Source of the DNA: Micropterix aruncella
Taxonomy: Eukaryota > Arthropoda > Insecta > Lepidoptera > Micropterigidae
Reading direction: 5' to 3'
DNA length: 64,000 nucleotides
NCBI GenBank assembly: GCA_944548615.1
Contig: OX155965.1
Coordinates: 24,790,946 to 24,854,945, forward strand
The position numbers were made by a program, and so were the translations under genes. Positions 37,991 to 52,269 of the stretch are shown here, in pieces. Positions within the stretch are counted from its first letter, which is position 1, and each line of letters begins with the position of its first letter. The notes beneath the pieces were generated by a model. The model made no database searches. It worked only from the letters and a program-made list of their open reading frames with translations, and was not told the origin of the DNA.

Positions 37991-39222
37991 AGCGTCATAG
38001 ACCCACAAATCTCAATTGAGCAAGCCGGTTTCGTAAGAGGACGAGGCACACGTGAGCAAACCTTCAACATTCGCCAACTTATAGAGAAATGCAGGGAGTT
38101 TAATATTCCAATGACTCTGTGTTTCATCGACTATCTCAAAGCTTTTGACTGCGTGGACTGGGGGAAGATGTTTGAGGTTATGCGCGATATGGGGATCCCA
38201 AACCACCTTATATTCCTCATACAGAGTCTGTACATAGAAGGTGCTTCGAGAGTAAAGTTGGACGATAAGCTATCGAATTCCTTCAAAACTCAGAGAGGCG
38301 TCAGACAAGGGTGCATCTTATCTCCGAAACTCTTCAATTTGATCGGCGAATATATAATGAGAAAAGTCCTGGACGAATGGGAGGGTGAAATTCGAATTGG
38401 GGGTCTCAGGATCAATAACCTAAGATTCTCCGACGACACGACCATCATAGGTGCCGATGAAAATGAGTTGACGAAACCTATTACGCGGAGTGGAGTAGGA
38501 AAGAAAGAAGTATGGACTGCACATGAACCGCAGCAAGACCAATCTCATGTTTGTGGACGGGGCTAGAACCATGCAACGCACCAACGAGCTGAGTGACCTT
38601 CAAGCTGTGAAAGACTTTGTCTATCTGGGCTCCATGATATGCAACGACGGAAACTGCGAAAAGGAGGTCTCACGCAGAAGCCAGATGGCAAGTTTGGCCA
38701 TGACCAAGCTAGAAAGGCTGTGGAAGAATCGGGGTATAAGTCAGCGGACTAAGCTCAGGCTGGTTCGAGCTCTGTTTTTCTCGATCTTTCTCTATGCATC
38801 GGATACATGGACCTTGAAGGCTCGTATACGCACCAAAATCGATGCACCGGAGATGTGGTGTTGGTGTAAAATGCTAAGAATCCCATGGACAGCACGCCGC
38901 ACCAACAAATCTGTCCTGGAAGAACTCGGCATCCAACTGAGGCTCTCCACCGTATGCATGAGAAGGGTCCTGCAGTTCTTCGGTCATGTTGCCAGGAGAA
39001 ACCCAGAGAATCTGGAGAAAATGCTTTCCGGGTGAAGTGGAAGGAGAAGAAGCAGAGGCAGATCACCGGCCAGATGGAATGACATCAAAGAAGGTACATA
39101 AGGGTCAATACAATCTGCGACCCGCCATGCAGAAGACAGGTCGAATTGGAGGGGCCTCGTAGGTAAACTGTTGTCTAGTGGCCACGATCCTCAGTAATAA
39201 GGGAACGACGGAGAAGAAGAAA
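37991..39222 (+). pseudogene. RTE-type non-LTR retrotransposon, RT to 3' end
   Basis: RT blocks in order: QAGFVRGRGTREQTFNIRQL, CFIDYLKAFDCVDWGKMFEV, RGVRQGCILSPKLFNLIGEY and LRFSDDTTIIGADENEL. The catalytic (F/Y)ADD is FSDD here. A frameshift near 38480-38520 leads to KTNLMFVDGA, VKDFVYLGSMI, LFFSIFLYASDTWTLKAR, GHVARR, and in a further frame [20 protein letters not shown] with stop at 39195-39197. The GVRQGCILSP, GHVxRR and final HDPQ-stop are typical of insect RTE endonuclease-RT proteins. Endonuclease is missing; at least two frameshifts. The tail is a short GAA-rich stretch. Confidence 0.8.
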
Positions 39223-39405
39223 TAAGCGTAAGCAATGAAATGTTCCTTCATTTTTGTTTTTCTTATTAGGTAGGTACCTACTAACTACTATGGACAGCAT
39301 TCTCCCCCGGCGTGGAGTACTCTGTATGTTACTTTTCTTAAGTTTTGATTTGTCCCGGTCAGTACCTAAACTATTATGGCATGTATGCAATTTTATGTAT
39401 GTTTG

Positions 39406-42207
<2,802 letters not shown>

Positions 42208-42274
<67 letters not shown>
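42208..42274. repeat. (TA)n microsatellite right of the 620 bp array
   Basis: 67 bp TA tract immediately following the truncated last unit. Confidence 0.95.
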
Positions 42275-42277
<3 letters not shown>

Positions 42278-42439
42278 ATTGTAAATGTGTAAATTATTAT
42301 TTTTTCAAATTGAAATTATGTTTATAACTAAATAAATGAAATGATAAAATAATGAAAGGGCACTTATCTGGTCTGTGGTGACCAGGAGTGACTCCACGCC
42401 TTCTTCTATAAAAATCGCTATAAAAATCGGCCGCTGTTA

Positions 42440-42785
42440 AAGTGTTAATAAACGAATTTCTTCCAGTCGCGAGCTTCGAATATATTTGCTATATCATCAG
42501 CAAAAGACGTGGTTCCACCTACTAGATTACACAGTTTATTTATATAAATGAGAAATACCACAGCACCGATAAGACTGACTTGTGGTACACCATAAGTGCT
42601 GTTTTCTGGCTTACTTTTAATATCTGTCAGTAAGGTAATTTGTGTTGCGAAAGATAGTGAAGTTTAAATGAGAAATAACACAGGACCGATAACATTGCCT
42701 TGCGGCACACCATAACCGCTGTTTTCTGGTTTACTTTCAATATCTGTAAGTAACGTGACTTGTGTTCCGAAGTACCAATGGACAC
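42440..42785 (-). pseudogene. Non-LTR RT catalytic fragment with duplicated block
   Basis: On the minus strand, FGTQVTLLTDIESKPENSGY, GVPQGNVIGPVLFLI and a stop (about 42775-42661) is followed by a second, diverged copy FATQITLLTDIKSKPENSTY, GVPQVSLIGAVVFLIYIN, then TSFADDIANIFEARDW. GVPQG and FADD are RT blocks 4 and 5; the two direct copies are about 117 bp each. It lacks all else and is inactive. The polyC run at 42850-42866 is adjacent. Confidence 0.68.
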
Positions 42786-42789
42786 AAAA

Positions 42790-43735
42790 ACCATTGCAGG
42801 ATTTACGTATAAGCTACAAAAGCTGTAGCTTAGGGCTCCCACTTTCTTGCCCCCCCCCCCCCCCAAAAGATTTTCTAATAACCAATTGTCATATATTATT
42901 ATACTTAAATATACTACAGCAAAAGCTCAAATAGCTTAGGGCCTTATCAGATATAAATTTAGCACGGCCACAAGAAATCTCTCCCAGTCTCTCAATAGTT
43001 TCTTTAAGAGAAACCGTATCGGTAGTTAAATAATTAAGTAATATTAATCATTTCAATTCTGTCGATACTCAAGTATTGGCTTTGAATACATGAATTATAT
43101 AATTAGAGTCGATTGATGATAATGTTAACTATCATCAGCTCTATTTTAAGAGGAATTATTGTGATCTGAGATAACAATGGAACTAATAAACAGCGAACTC
43201 AATAAAATCATCATGGATGATCGATAACTATCCTTCGGCCAAACTATCGATGTCTGCCTATCTCTACTCATCACGGGCAAAGAGAGAACACGCTTCGTAA
43301 ATCCTGAAAGCCTTCTGTAAATATTGCCCTCGTCGAGGCAGCAAATTATTCAGATGTATCCCTTCCTTTGCATGATATTGGAAGTTTAAAATTGAATTTT
43401 AGACAAAAGGGATTTTATACTTTTAGCGCGTTTTTTTTCGAGCCCTTGGAGTGTCAACGTTATTTTTTTCGTTAATTATATCATTATTATATAGTGTATT
43501 TGAAAGCACAATTTCGCACTACAATCTGGCAACCAGTATTTTAATAAGAAACGAAACATGTAGATGGCATTCATAATTCCAAAAAATTATAATCTTCTAT
43601 TGTTATGTTCAATATGGCCTTTCTAGATATAACAGTATAGCGGCGCACTGTAGTTAGCGCTCTAAATACGCCTATACGGTATAGAATTATAACATAATAA
43701 GAGAGAGATATTTAAATCAGAGCTCTCTTATTATT
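42790..43735. other. No gene recognised; polyC run
   Basis: Contains a run of about 15 C at 42850-42864. The remaining sequence is AT-rich without recognised motifs. Confidence 0.45.
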
Positions 43736-43739
43736 GTGT

Positions 43740-44110
43740 GGGAGCTAATGGGCCCAGTGCAGTTGGGCCATTATGACCCATGTATAAGGATCGGCCCAAC
43801 TCACAGGTCAGCCATCCGGTAGCCTCCACGTAGAAGTGCGAGCCCGGTTAGAACTCTGTGCCTGCGGGACAGTTCCCTTGGAATCGTTCTTCAGGCGCTC
43901 CTGGACGGTCTGCGCGCCGTGTAGCGTCATCCAATCGACTGTGTATTCCGACTGACAATCGAGGGAGTGATAACGGTTTTGTCTCCTATATAGCGTGGGT
44001 GGTTGTTTACCTTACCGCAACCGCTCTTGAAACGACCAATCGGCTAACCAATCACGGGTGAGAACAGCCGGGCAAAGGACGCTGTGGTCCGCGATAGATT
44101 CGGTTAATTC
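43740..44110 (-). repeat. GC-rich unclassified repeat family, partial copy
   Basis: Contains GGGCCCAGTGCAGTTGGGCC, GCTCCTGGACGGTCTGCGC, ACAGCCGGGCAAAGGACGCT and GTGGTCCGCGATAGATTCGG in the order of the reverse-oriented copies at 9355 and 11085. It is truncated after that block. Confidence 0.65.
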
Positions 44111-44399
44111 CGAATTACCGCTTAGTTAGCTCTGAATCACCGGTTAATTTCGAATTAAGGCGACGTACTACTTAAAAAATAAACCGTATCTGAGTTTTTA
44201 AGCCCCGCCTACTTACCCCCTCCCCTCGCGACGGGGCAGGTGTTTATTATGTTGACTCATCTCGCAGCGATATTCACTCGCTATCGATGTCTGGACTAAA
44301 CACACTAGGTATACACTATTGCAATGGGATTTATATTTTGGGATTATGCAAGTGTCATGTACCTACGCTGGTGAAGAAGGCTACGCTTTATCATCATCT

Positions 44400-44770
44400 A
44401 AACTTGAACATTATATTACTTTCCCGGCTGCCACTGGTAGGGAAGGTGTTGTGATCGTGCGGAAAAAAATGTTTAGATAACGATAGAGATGTCCATTTTG
44501 AGGTCCACCAAGATGATTAAGACCATTTTCAGAGAAATGTATGTCTGTTTGCCTGTATGTAATCTCTCACGATAACTGCCGAGCCGTTGAACCGATTGAG
44601 TTGAAATTTGGAACATAGGGATAGTATCACCCTGGAATGCGCCCATTAGATTTTGGCTGTCAACTGTTAAACCAAACTATCACTGTCAAAAATTGACAGA
44701 AGCCATATCTTACAGAATTTCATTTGCGATATGTCATTTGAAATCCCCTGAAAAACTGTATTAAGAAGAG
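44400..44770 (+). repeat. Relative of the 33.4 kb interspersed repeat
   Basis: Shares ATGTCCATTTTGAG, ATGATTAAGACCATTTTCAG and GAGTTGAAATTTGG with 33480-33640. From 44770 to 45290 nothing is recognised. Confidence 0.45.
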
Positions 44771-45293
44771 TCACCTGTCACTAATTAATTTTCGACATTT
44801 TAAAATTATTTTAAATGGTGATAGATGACAATTGGAGAAATGCCGTTAACTGTTTTGGATACAGTTTTCCAAGGGCTTTTAAATGACATAAATCGCAATT
44901 CATGTTCCGTGAGATACAGCTTTAGTATTTTTTTGATAGTTGTAGTGACAGTTTTTGATAGTATTTTTTGGCAGAAAAAACATTTAGAATCGAATTAAAA
45001 AACAACATTGTGTATCGAACTATTTATTCGCGGTATAATAGTTCTTTGAGGAGGACATAACGACACCCATCGCCTTGTACATTATCATTAAAAAATTATT
45101 TAATTAAAAAGTAATATAATTTATTTTTAGATACTGTAAGCACATCATTGTAAACTTTAAAGAAATACACATCATTAAAAATAAATAATTATTATTTAAA
45201 ATATAAAATCATTAAGACAAAAAATCATGAAGACATTTCTGGTTGGCAAAGTAGTCTGTTATTTCTGAGTAGATACATACATATTAAATGTAA

Positions 45294-48050
45294 AGAGACG
45301 GAATAGACATAATCTGTTTAACAGAACACTGGTTGCATGATTACAATATCGATACATTACATATAAAAGATTTTAGACTTACGAGCTATTTCTGTCGACA
45401 AACACACATACGCGGCGGTTGCTGTATACTGACAAAGGAAACAGTTGAAGCAAAAAGTAGACCAGATATTGTGGACTTATCGGTTGAAAAAATCATTGAA
45501 ATATCATGCATTGAGGTTAAAACAACTAGATACATCATTGTATGTATATATCGAAGCCCAAATAGCGATTTCAACATATTCTTATGCCAAATGGACAAGA
45601 TCTTAAGTATCATTAGCAAGCGCAAGGATGAAGCATTTGTTATTACCGGGGACTTCAACGTGGATTTATTGAAGCTATCATCGCAAGCAAACTCACTAAA
45701 AGATCTCTTTATGTCATATGGACTGCAGACGATCGTGGATTTTCCCACCAGAATCAACAAAACAACGGGCAGTGCGACTTGCATTGACAATATCTTCACT
45801 AATGTTTCAACAGACCATTCTTATATTCATAATGTCATTATTACTTTTTCTGATCACAATGCACAGATATTAGAGACTTTATGTATTAAAAAAATGTCAT
45901 ATAAAGGGCATGTTTGGAAACGGCAGATAACTGATACAAATAAGGCTATATTTTATAAGCAAGTAGCAAGCGTGAAACTAGATTTAAACTCAGGGCCTGA
46001 TAATGTTTTTACAAATTTCATTAGAAAATTCAATCTTATTTTTGAGTCAAGTTTTCCAAAACGCCTATGTACATCTAAACAATGCAAGAAACCATCTTGG
46101 ATCACACGTGGACTTCAAATATCACAAACTAAACTACAACTTCTACAAGATATACTAAATCGCTACGAAAGCGGCTCCCTAAGATGCTACTACAATAAAT
46201 ATAAACAAGTTTACAAGATGACTGTTATATCCGCAAAGAGACTATCAATTAAAAATGAAATTCTTAATTCTAAAAACCAAAGTCGGACGACATGGGACAT
46301 TATAAATAGAGAATGTAGGAACAAAACTACAAGAAACATCGAATCTATCGAATTACTACACAATCAGATAAAATATACAAATCCACAGGAACTTACAAAC
46401 ATCTTTAATTACCACTTCATTAATACATGTAATATCATTATAGACACGGCGAAAAGTAATCAAAGTGTGAGTCTACCGGATAGTTTGCCTGCCTCATTAC
46501 ACCTCTATCCGATCACAGAGGGTGAACTTAGTGCGTGTTTTAAATCATTAAAATCCAAGTCGGCTACTGACATATGGGGCCACTCCATGAAATTAATCAA
46601 GGATATATCGCCAATAATTACGCCCATCCTATTACCGATTTTAAATAAATGCCTAAAGCAAGGCATTTTCCCCACTGCTATGAAAACAGCAAAGGTTTTG
46701 CCGATATTTAAAAAAGGCAGTAAAACAGATATAAATAACTTTCGTCCTATATCTTTGTTGCCGTGTTTCTCAAAGGTCTTTGAGAAAATTATATTTAATA
46801 GAATAAATACTTTTTTAGATACTTTTAATGTTATTATAAGAAATCAATTCGGCTTCAGAAAGCATAAGTCGACCACTATGGCAATTAGCGAGTTAGTAAA
46901 GCAAATTTTAGAATCACTTGACACATCTCAAAACCCCATAGCCGTTTTTTGCGATCTATCGAAGGCCTTCGACTGTGTGAATCACCAGATTCTTCTAGAT
47001 AAACTAGAGAGGTATGGTATCCGCGGTAGAGCTCATAGCCTGATCACATCATATCTAAATAGGAGATACCAAATTGTGGAAATAAACAATGCTAAGTCAT
47101 TGCCAAAATTAATTGCACGCGGGGTACCTCAGGGCTCTATACTTGGACCACTACTATTTATTATTTTTATTAATGATATCGATAGGACAATTACGCCGCC
47201 AGTAAAGACGCTTCTATACGCCGATGACACCAGCTTCTTTTTTGAAAATAAAAACACCCAGGTCTTGGAAAAGCTGATAAACGAGCAGCTTCTTGTGGCT
47301 AACACTTGGTTTGAAAAAAATCAACTTTTCATAAACCCATCAAAAACGGTAGCGATGAAATTTTCAACTACTAAAAAGAATGACAAAAATATAGCGATTA
47401 AAATGGAATCAGAAAATATAAATATTGTCAGAAATACTAAATTCTTAGGGATCACTTTAGATGAAAATTTAAACTGGAATCAACATATCAATAATTTGTG
47501 TGCAACTTTGTCATCGGCAGTCTATGCTATAAGAAAGGTGAAATTTCTGGCTGGCGAACGTGCAGCGATCAGTGTGTATCACTCCTGCTTCCATTCAAAG
47601 ATGTCTTATGCGATACTACTATGGGGTAATGCAACCGATACCCATCGCGTTTTTGTGCTACAAAAGCAAGCCGTTAGGACAATTTTTGGTGTAAGCAGAG
47701 AAACACATTGCGCCCCTTTTTTTATTAAAGCTGGTATCCTTACCATGTCGTCCATGTACATATATCAGTGCCTTTTATACGCCAAAGAGAATGTTTTAAA
47801 TTGCGAGCTTCACTCCACTCGGCATAGCCATAATACGCGACATAAAAACAACGTGTTATTGCCTAAAGTACGCTTGACTAAATATCAAAAAACATTTTTA
47901 TATATTAGTTTTAAATTGTTCAATGCTTTGCCATCATCGACGAAAAGACTTGAGATGCCAGCATATAAAATCTGCTTGAAAAATCAGTTAGTCAAACATG
48001 CCCTTTACAAACTGGACGACTTTTATGATATTGCGTCCACAATTGCTTGA
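45294..48050 (+). CDS. Non-LTR retrotransposon ORF2 (endonuclease and RT), uninterrupted
   Basis: The frame is open from 45294 (after an in-frame TAA) to the stop at 48048-48050, about 918 codons. No authentic start is seen, so the copy is 5'-truncated at the beginning of the endonuclease. Counting from 45333: AP-endonuclease motifs at 106 (GDFNVDLL), about 150 (CIDNIF) and 170 (SDHNA); RT motifs FRPISLLPCFSK near 470, FCDLSKAFD 539-547, GVPQGSILGPLLF from 597, YADD 629-632; then the post-RT LWG, LQKQAVR and HSTRHSHNTRHK blocks. All catalytic residues visible are intact (LTEHW just upstream, YADD). The architecture is CR1/jockey-like; clade not resolved. No ORF1 or RNase H. A 3' UTR and (GATGAT)n tail follow. 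Related dead fragments lie at 5090, 5960 and 11976. Confidence 0.88.
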   Translation, partial: RDGIDIICLTEHWLHDYNIDTLHIKDFRLTSYFCRQTHIRGGCCILTKETVEAKSRPDIVDLSVEKIIEISCIEVKTTRYIIVCIYRSPNSDFNIFLCQMDKILSIISKRKDEAFVITGDFNVDLLKLSSQANSLKDLFMSYGLQTIVDFPTRINKTTGSATCIDNIFTNVSTDHSYIHNVIITFSDHNAQILETLCIKKMSYKGHVWKRQITDTNKAIFYKQVASVKLDLNSGPDNVFTNFIRKFNLIFESSFPKRLCTSKQCKKPSWITRGLQISQTKLQLLQDILNRYESGSLRCYYNKYKQVYKMTVISAKRLSIKNEILNSKNQSRTTWDIINRECRNKTTRNIESIELLHNQIKYTNPQELTNIFNYHFINTCNIIIDTAKSNQSVSLPDSLPASLHLYPITEGELSACFKSLKSKSATDIWGHSMKLIKDISPIITPILLPILNKCLKQGIFPTAMKTAKVLPIFKKGSKTDINNFRPISLLPCFSKVFEKIIFNRINTFLDTFNVIIRNQFGFRKHKSTTMAISELVKQILESLDTSQNPIAVFCDLSKAFDCVNHQILLDKLERYGIRGRAHSLITSYLNRRYQIVEINNAKSLPKLIARGVPQGSILGPLLFIIFINDIDRTITPPVKTLLYADDTSFFFENKNTQVLEKLINEQLLVANTWFEKNQLFINPSKTVAMKFSTTKKNDKNIAIKMESENINIVRNTKFLGITLDENLNWNQHINNLCATLSSAVYAIRKVKFLAGERAAISVYHSCFHSKMSYAILLWGNATDTHRVFVLQKQAVRTIFGVSRETHCAPFFIKAGILTMSSMYIYQCLLYAKENVLNCELHSTRHSHNTRHKNNVLLPKVRLTKYQKTFLYISFKLFNALPSSTKRLEMPAYKICLKNQLVKHALYKLDDFYDIASTIA

Positions 48051-48362
48051 TTATAAATAACCATATTATGACTATACTTTCGAACTAAGTTTTAGATTTT
48101 ATTGACATTGTTTTTAATTACGCATGTTTCAGTTTTTTTTTTTTATGGTATTGATTATTATTTGTTTGATTATTGATTATTTTGTAAATTTGACTATTTT
48201 TAAGTAATCACCTCTGATTACAATTATTTTTTTTCCTTTTAATTAATCAAAGCGGTTTTATCATCCAGTAAATTATGATTGTAAAATTTGACATGTTCCT
48301 CAGTATTGTGAAATGCTTTTATGGAATGAATAAATGATGATGATGATGATGATGATGATGAG
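48051..48362 (+). repeat. 3' UTR and (GAT)n tail of the LINE
   Basis: AT-rich UTR ending AATGAATAAATGATGATG, with about nine GAT units to 48361. AATAAA overlaps the tail start. Confidence 0.75.
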
Positions 48363-48829
48363 ACGAATAAATACATTTAAAATTGCGCAGTACATTTGAG
48401 ACTTCCTTTTTGTAGCCTTGACAGTGTCGCTTTGTAGTGGTGCGCCGACTTTTGTAATTAAAATTCATCAAATGATAATACATTTTCAAAAGCCTGTTCA
48501 TCATTATTAATTAGATCTGTACTCAGCACAGATTTGGAATATCGTGTACTTTTCGGTGGCTCTATATTGCTTGTGCTTTGCTTTGGAGTGTTATTGGCAA
48601 GTACATTCTCTGTGAGTTCTTTGCTCACTTTGTGATGGAATCACTGAAAACTAACTACCGCTTAAGCGTTGGACAAGGGAGAGGAACCGATTTCTTTCGT
48701 TTTATCGTGTCGTTTCTTTTATTTGCTTCTTTCAAAGTGTATTCAGGCTCCCTTAAATCCATATTCCTTCATACTCCTGGATCGATAATTTCAGGTAATA
48801 CACAGTCCATATAAAAACAAACAAGTTTT

Positions 48830-49250
48830 TTCCATGACATTTGTCCAAATCAAATCATTCGTCTGTATATATTCGGTTTTGAGGAGATCGTTTTTACCAG
48901 ACCAAAATGTAAATAGGCACACTTCCTTTCCAGTTATATGTATCGTTCCAGTTACAGTTTCTTTCCAGCACACTTTCTTTAAAGTTATCCACAATACCAC
49001 AGATAGTTCATACCTTGTTGAAAACTTACGTTTTTTCGTTCCTCAGCGATTAATTCGCAATTCACGCACGTTTGAGGTATCTCGTGCCAATACCAACTAC
49101 GGGAAACATTCCATCGCTTATGGGCTGATATGCACGTACGACTCTTGTTTCTCCACCATCGACATTTTCAACCTCAACCAACCGACGTTCGTTAAAGAAT
49201 TATTCAAATCAATTGCACCTAACGAGCTTGTTAATACCTATAGTAATTAG
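48830..49250 (+). pseudogene. Possible RT C-terminal remnant
   Basis: The translation includes LVENLRFFVPQRLIRNSRTF, then ANTNYGKHSIAYG and later FVKELFKSI. This loosely recalls the L.VPR.RTNYGK.S....LWN.LP...FK.xLK end of some non-LTR RT proteins, with a frame change after IAYG. Homology is weak and could be wrong. Confidence 0.3.
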
Positions 49251-49449
49251 TTATATACTTTCTATACAACAAAATAAAATTCGAAATTTAAATTCTAAGT
49301 GTCAACATATTTTAAAATTTTCTCCCCTCTAAATAATAATTAAATAATAAATTTTAGTGATTATAGTGCAATTCTATAGTCTGGATTAACTCGCGGTTAA
49401 CACGGGACGCGTCCCGAAGGATCTGATCGGTCTGAGCTGTTCACTTTAA

Positions 49450-50173
49450 ATATTCGACCAGCGTGTCTATGGAAAAGTCGACCATCGAAAACAAGCGAGC
49501 TGTAGTTACTGGCTGAAGGCAGATCGACTTTGCTGAAGATACATCGGAGGACTTACTGAAGGTGGTGGTGGATTTGATTGACCAGCCACCTTTCGAAGAC
49601 TATATGCAAAGACTCTCAGAAGGAGGTTACCGCAAGGTATAAGGACGATCAATTGTGCGCTGGCAGCTTAGAAGGATTACGAGACTCTTGTGGAGGCGAT
49701 AGTGGTGGACCTCTGCAAGTGGCGATAGCTGACAACCAATGCCTTTTCAACATAATCACCGTTACCAGTATTGGAAAGAGCCCTTGCGGAAGTGCCAAGG
49801 GACCTGGCATATACACTGCCGTGAAGAGTCATGTGAAATAAATGGCGTTTTAGGAGTATGTCTACCGGCGAAAAATTGTCCACAAACTGAGGGGGATTTG
49901 CCAAAAGGGAAACTATCACAATTTTGTATAATGTCGGAACAAGAGACTGTATGCTGTATTCAACACAGCCCCATGAGCAACAACACGAGATCATCAGAAA
50001 ACCAGGATAAATCCAATAATGCATCTTCTATATCACCGCCTACTACAACAACTACCAATAAGTCACCGGTCATCTCTACAATAGCTCCAGAAAAAACTCA
50101 AACATCACCACAAGCCATAACTACCAATTTCATAAATGACAGTGTGAAAAACGAACTAAATCCGAAAAAATAG
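49450..50173 (+). pseudogene. CLIP-domain serine protease remnant, protease followed by CLIP domain
   Basis: Trypsin-like (S1) C-terminal half in three frames: IRPACLWKS (from 49452), VVTG...DFAEDTSEDLLKVVVDL, then DDQLCAGSLEGLRDSCGGDS GGPL with the catalytic Ser in GDSGGP (about 49700) and Asp189 six residues before it, so trypsin-type specificity. It ends GPGIYTAVKSHVK and stop. In the next frame follows a CLIP domain with all six Cys, CEINGVLGVC, CP...FC, ETVCC, then a Ser/Thr/Pro linker (PPTTTTTNKSP) to a stop at 50171-50173. The His and first Asp of the triad are missing. The normal order is CLIP then protease, so this looks like a tandem gene or multi-domain transcript, decayed. No introns are seen across the region. 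Confidence 0.65.
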
Positions 50174-50269
50174 CTCTGCAATATTGAGTAAAAATTTAAC
50201 AATGACAGTCATTGCTGCGTTAGCGATTAATTGATTTATTTTATTTTATCTGCATCCAAACTTTTCTCT

Positions 50270-50470
50270 GGTCGTAACGGTCTCCGTTCCATCGGGTTCA
50301 GAAGAGGGAGGAAGAGAGAGTGCACCCGTGGTCGCGCGCCCACCTGTGCACTATAATATAGCCTGCGCACTTGACTGCTTCCGAACAGTGGACTCTGAGA
50401 AGACTAAAGAAGTCACTAGAATCTACAATGCAGTCGCTGTGGCCGAACACGGCTAGAAGGATATATATAC
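50270..50470 (+). repeat. Possible LINE 3' UTR fragment
   Basis: ACCTGTGCACTATAATATAG, CCTGCGCACTTGACTGC and GTCGCTGTGGCCGAACACGG resemble a 3' UTR block I associate with lepidopteran non-LTR elements. The assignment is from memory and unverified. Confidence 0.35.
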
Positions 50471-50884
50471 AACATATCAGTAGCTACCAAAAATATTTAT
50501 AAATATCTATAAATATTTATTATATATCTATAAATACCTATAAACATCAATAAATATCTGTATTTATATATCCACTATACGACCTATCTATATCTTTATT
50601 TATATCTATATACATATACACATACCATCGTCTAACTCCTTCTTCCTAATCACTTCCAATTCCCTACCTCTCCCATCGGTTTTCTATATATTTTTTATAT
50701 TTAATATGAACTTTGTTTATTTTATAATTAATTTTTAAGTGTAATATGCTGAAATCCAAATGTGTAATAAACGATTATAGGCGTAATGTTTTTCTTTTTT
50801 TCTACATTTATGCACACGTATGTATATTGTATGCGCTGTATTTTTCCAGAAATAAAATAAAAAATAAATAAATAAAAAGAAATT

Positions 50885-52010
50885 ATATATGGACCTGTCC
50901 TTGAACTTGAACGTACCAGTGATGTTTGATGCTGATTTCAAGTTTTCCATCTTTCTGTTTCCAAAATGTCACTTTTCTTTTTCTTGTCGCTTCCGTTAAC
51001 CAGATTCTATGCGCTGTAATGGGAAATTTGACTTCAAAAATATAATCATCAGTTATTCCATCTGGAGAAGCTCCCAAAAATGGAAATTTAGGGTCAATGA
51101 ATAATCCACATTGCTGAATTTCCACTTTTTCTAGACATATTTTTCATTCTAGTGCAGTTGTTTCATTTTCTTTTCCATGGCAAATTGATGCTACGTTGCT
51201 CAAATCCCATTTTCAGTCATGGATTTAACTAAATTGGCGCATTTTGTGTGTTGTTAACTATTGACAATTTTGCCAAAGTTAGACGCAGTTACCATTTTTC
51301 TTCGTAATTCCAACCACTCGCTGCTTTCACCTTGAATAACCGTAAGTTTTTCAATTCGCAATCGATCATTTTTCTATTTTCCAATTCTTGAAATAACAGA
51401 GCTTTGCTTTTTTCGAATATTTCTGATGGAACATCGGGTTGGTTGCAATGTTCTCCATAATGCGAATTATTGTTTTTTTTTCAAAAAAACTTTCTGCTTT
51501 TATTTCTTTTATAAAGAATGGATTTACTTAAATGCCTCTGTCTTCTTTATTCCACTTTTGATATCCTGCCAGAGGGACTTTTGCCTATATATTTTTTATG
51601 TAATCTTGAGAGTGGCTGTTTTGTATTAAATGATATAACTGCCGCATTACATCGCGCTTGGTAAGACTGCTTTTGGATGTAATTTGTCCTCTTACCACCA
51701 ATAAATTTTGCAATGATGCCGTTAAACCTTTCGAGAACATTACTATCTACATCATGAATTAGGCTTCTTGCATGTATTGCTACCTACGTTTTAAGTTATG
51801 TAACGTATTCTTTCCCAAATAATGTCACCCATCAAACAACTCATTGCATCCAGTGTTTCATTTTCCGACAAACAATTTTAAAAACTTCTACATTTATCAT
51901 GGTTTCCAAATGCATCTATCGGGGCGTTCAAAATGTCATTATACAGGCAATCAATTTTGTCATCAATTGAAAAGTTTTGACATTTATTATAAGCTACTGC
52001 TGATGTAATA
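50885..52010 (-). pseudogene. YqaJ-type nuclease domain gene remnant
   Basis: Read on the minus strand from 52010: SAVAYNKCQNFSIDDKIDCL, NAPIDAFGNHDKC, then VLERFNGIIAKFIGGKRTNY, QKQSYQARCNAAVISFN, KSPSGRISKVE, QGESSEWLELRRKMVTASNF, GKIVN, and EIQQCGLFIDPKFPFLGASP DGI with FEVKFPI. EWLxLRxxxxTASNFG and FLGASPDG...VEVKxP are the substrate-binding and metal-binding parts of the YqaJ/exonuclease fold (PD-(D/E)XK). The ERFN.IIAKxxGGKRxN block is a conserved upstream region in the insect proteins of this kind. Frameshifts and stops are scattered throughout. The family is probably mobile; its source cannot be told here. Confidence 0.65.
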
Positions 52011-52269
52011 TTTCTTCGCATTTTTAGTTTTTTTTTTCACAGACATTACAAGTTGAATAAAAGCTTTTAAAAAGTAGATACCTACGTTTTGTTTTTTAAA
52101 TTACAATTCTGCCTATCTGACGGTTTTCTATATTAGAACGGTCAGAATCGTAGCCTAATAGTATATTATATTTATTCATGGTGTATAGCTCTGTCATATG
52201 GCTCTAACGCAAATGTATTGGCATTATTTACTGTCCCCTTATATATGACACATTTTGACTCGCGGGAAG

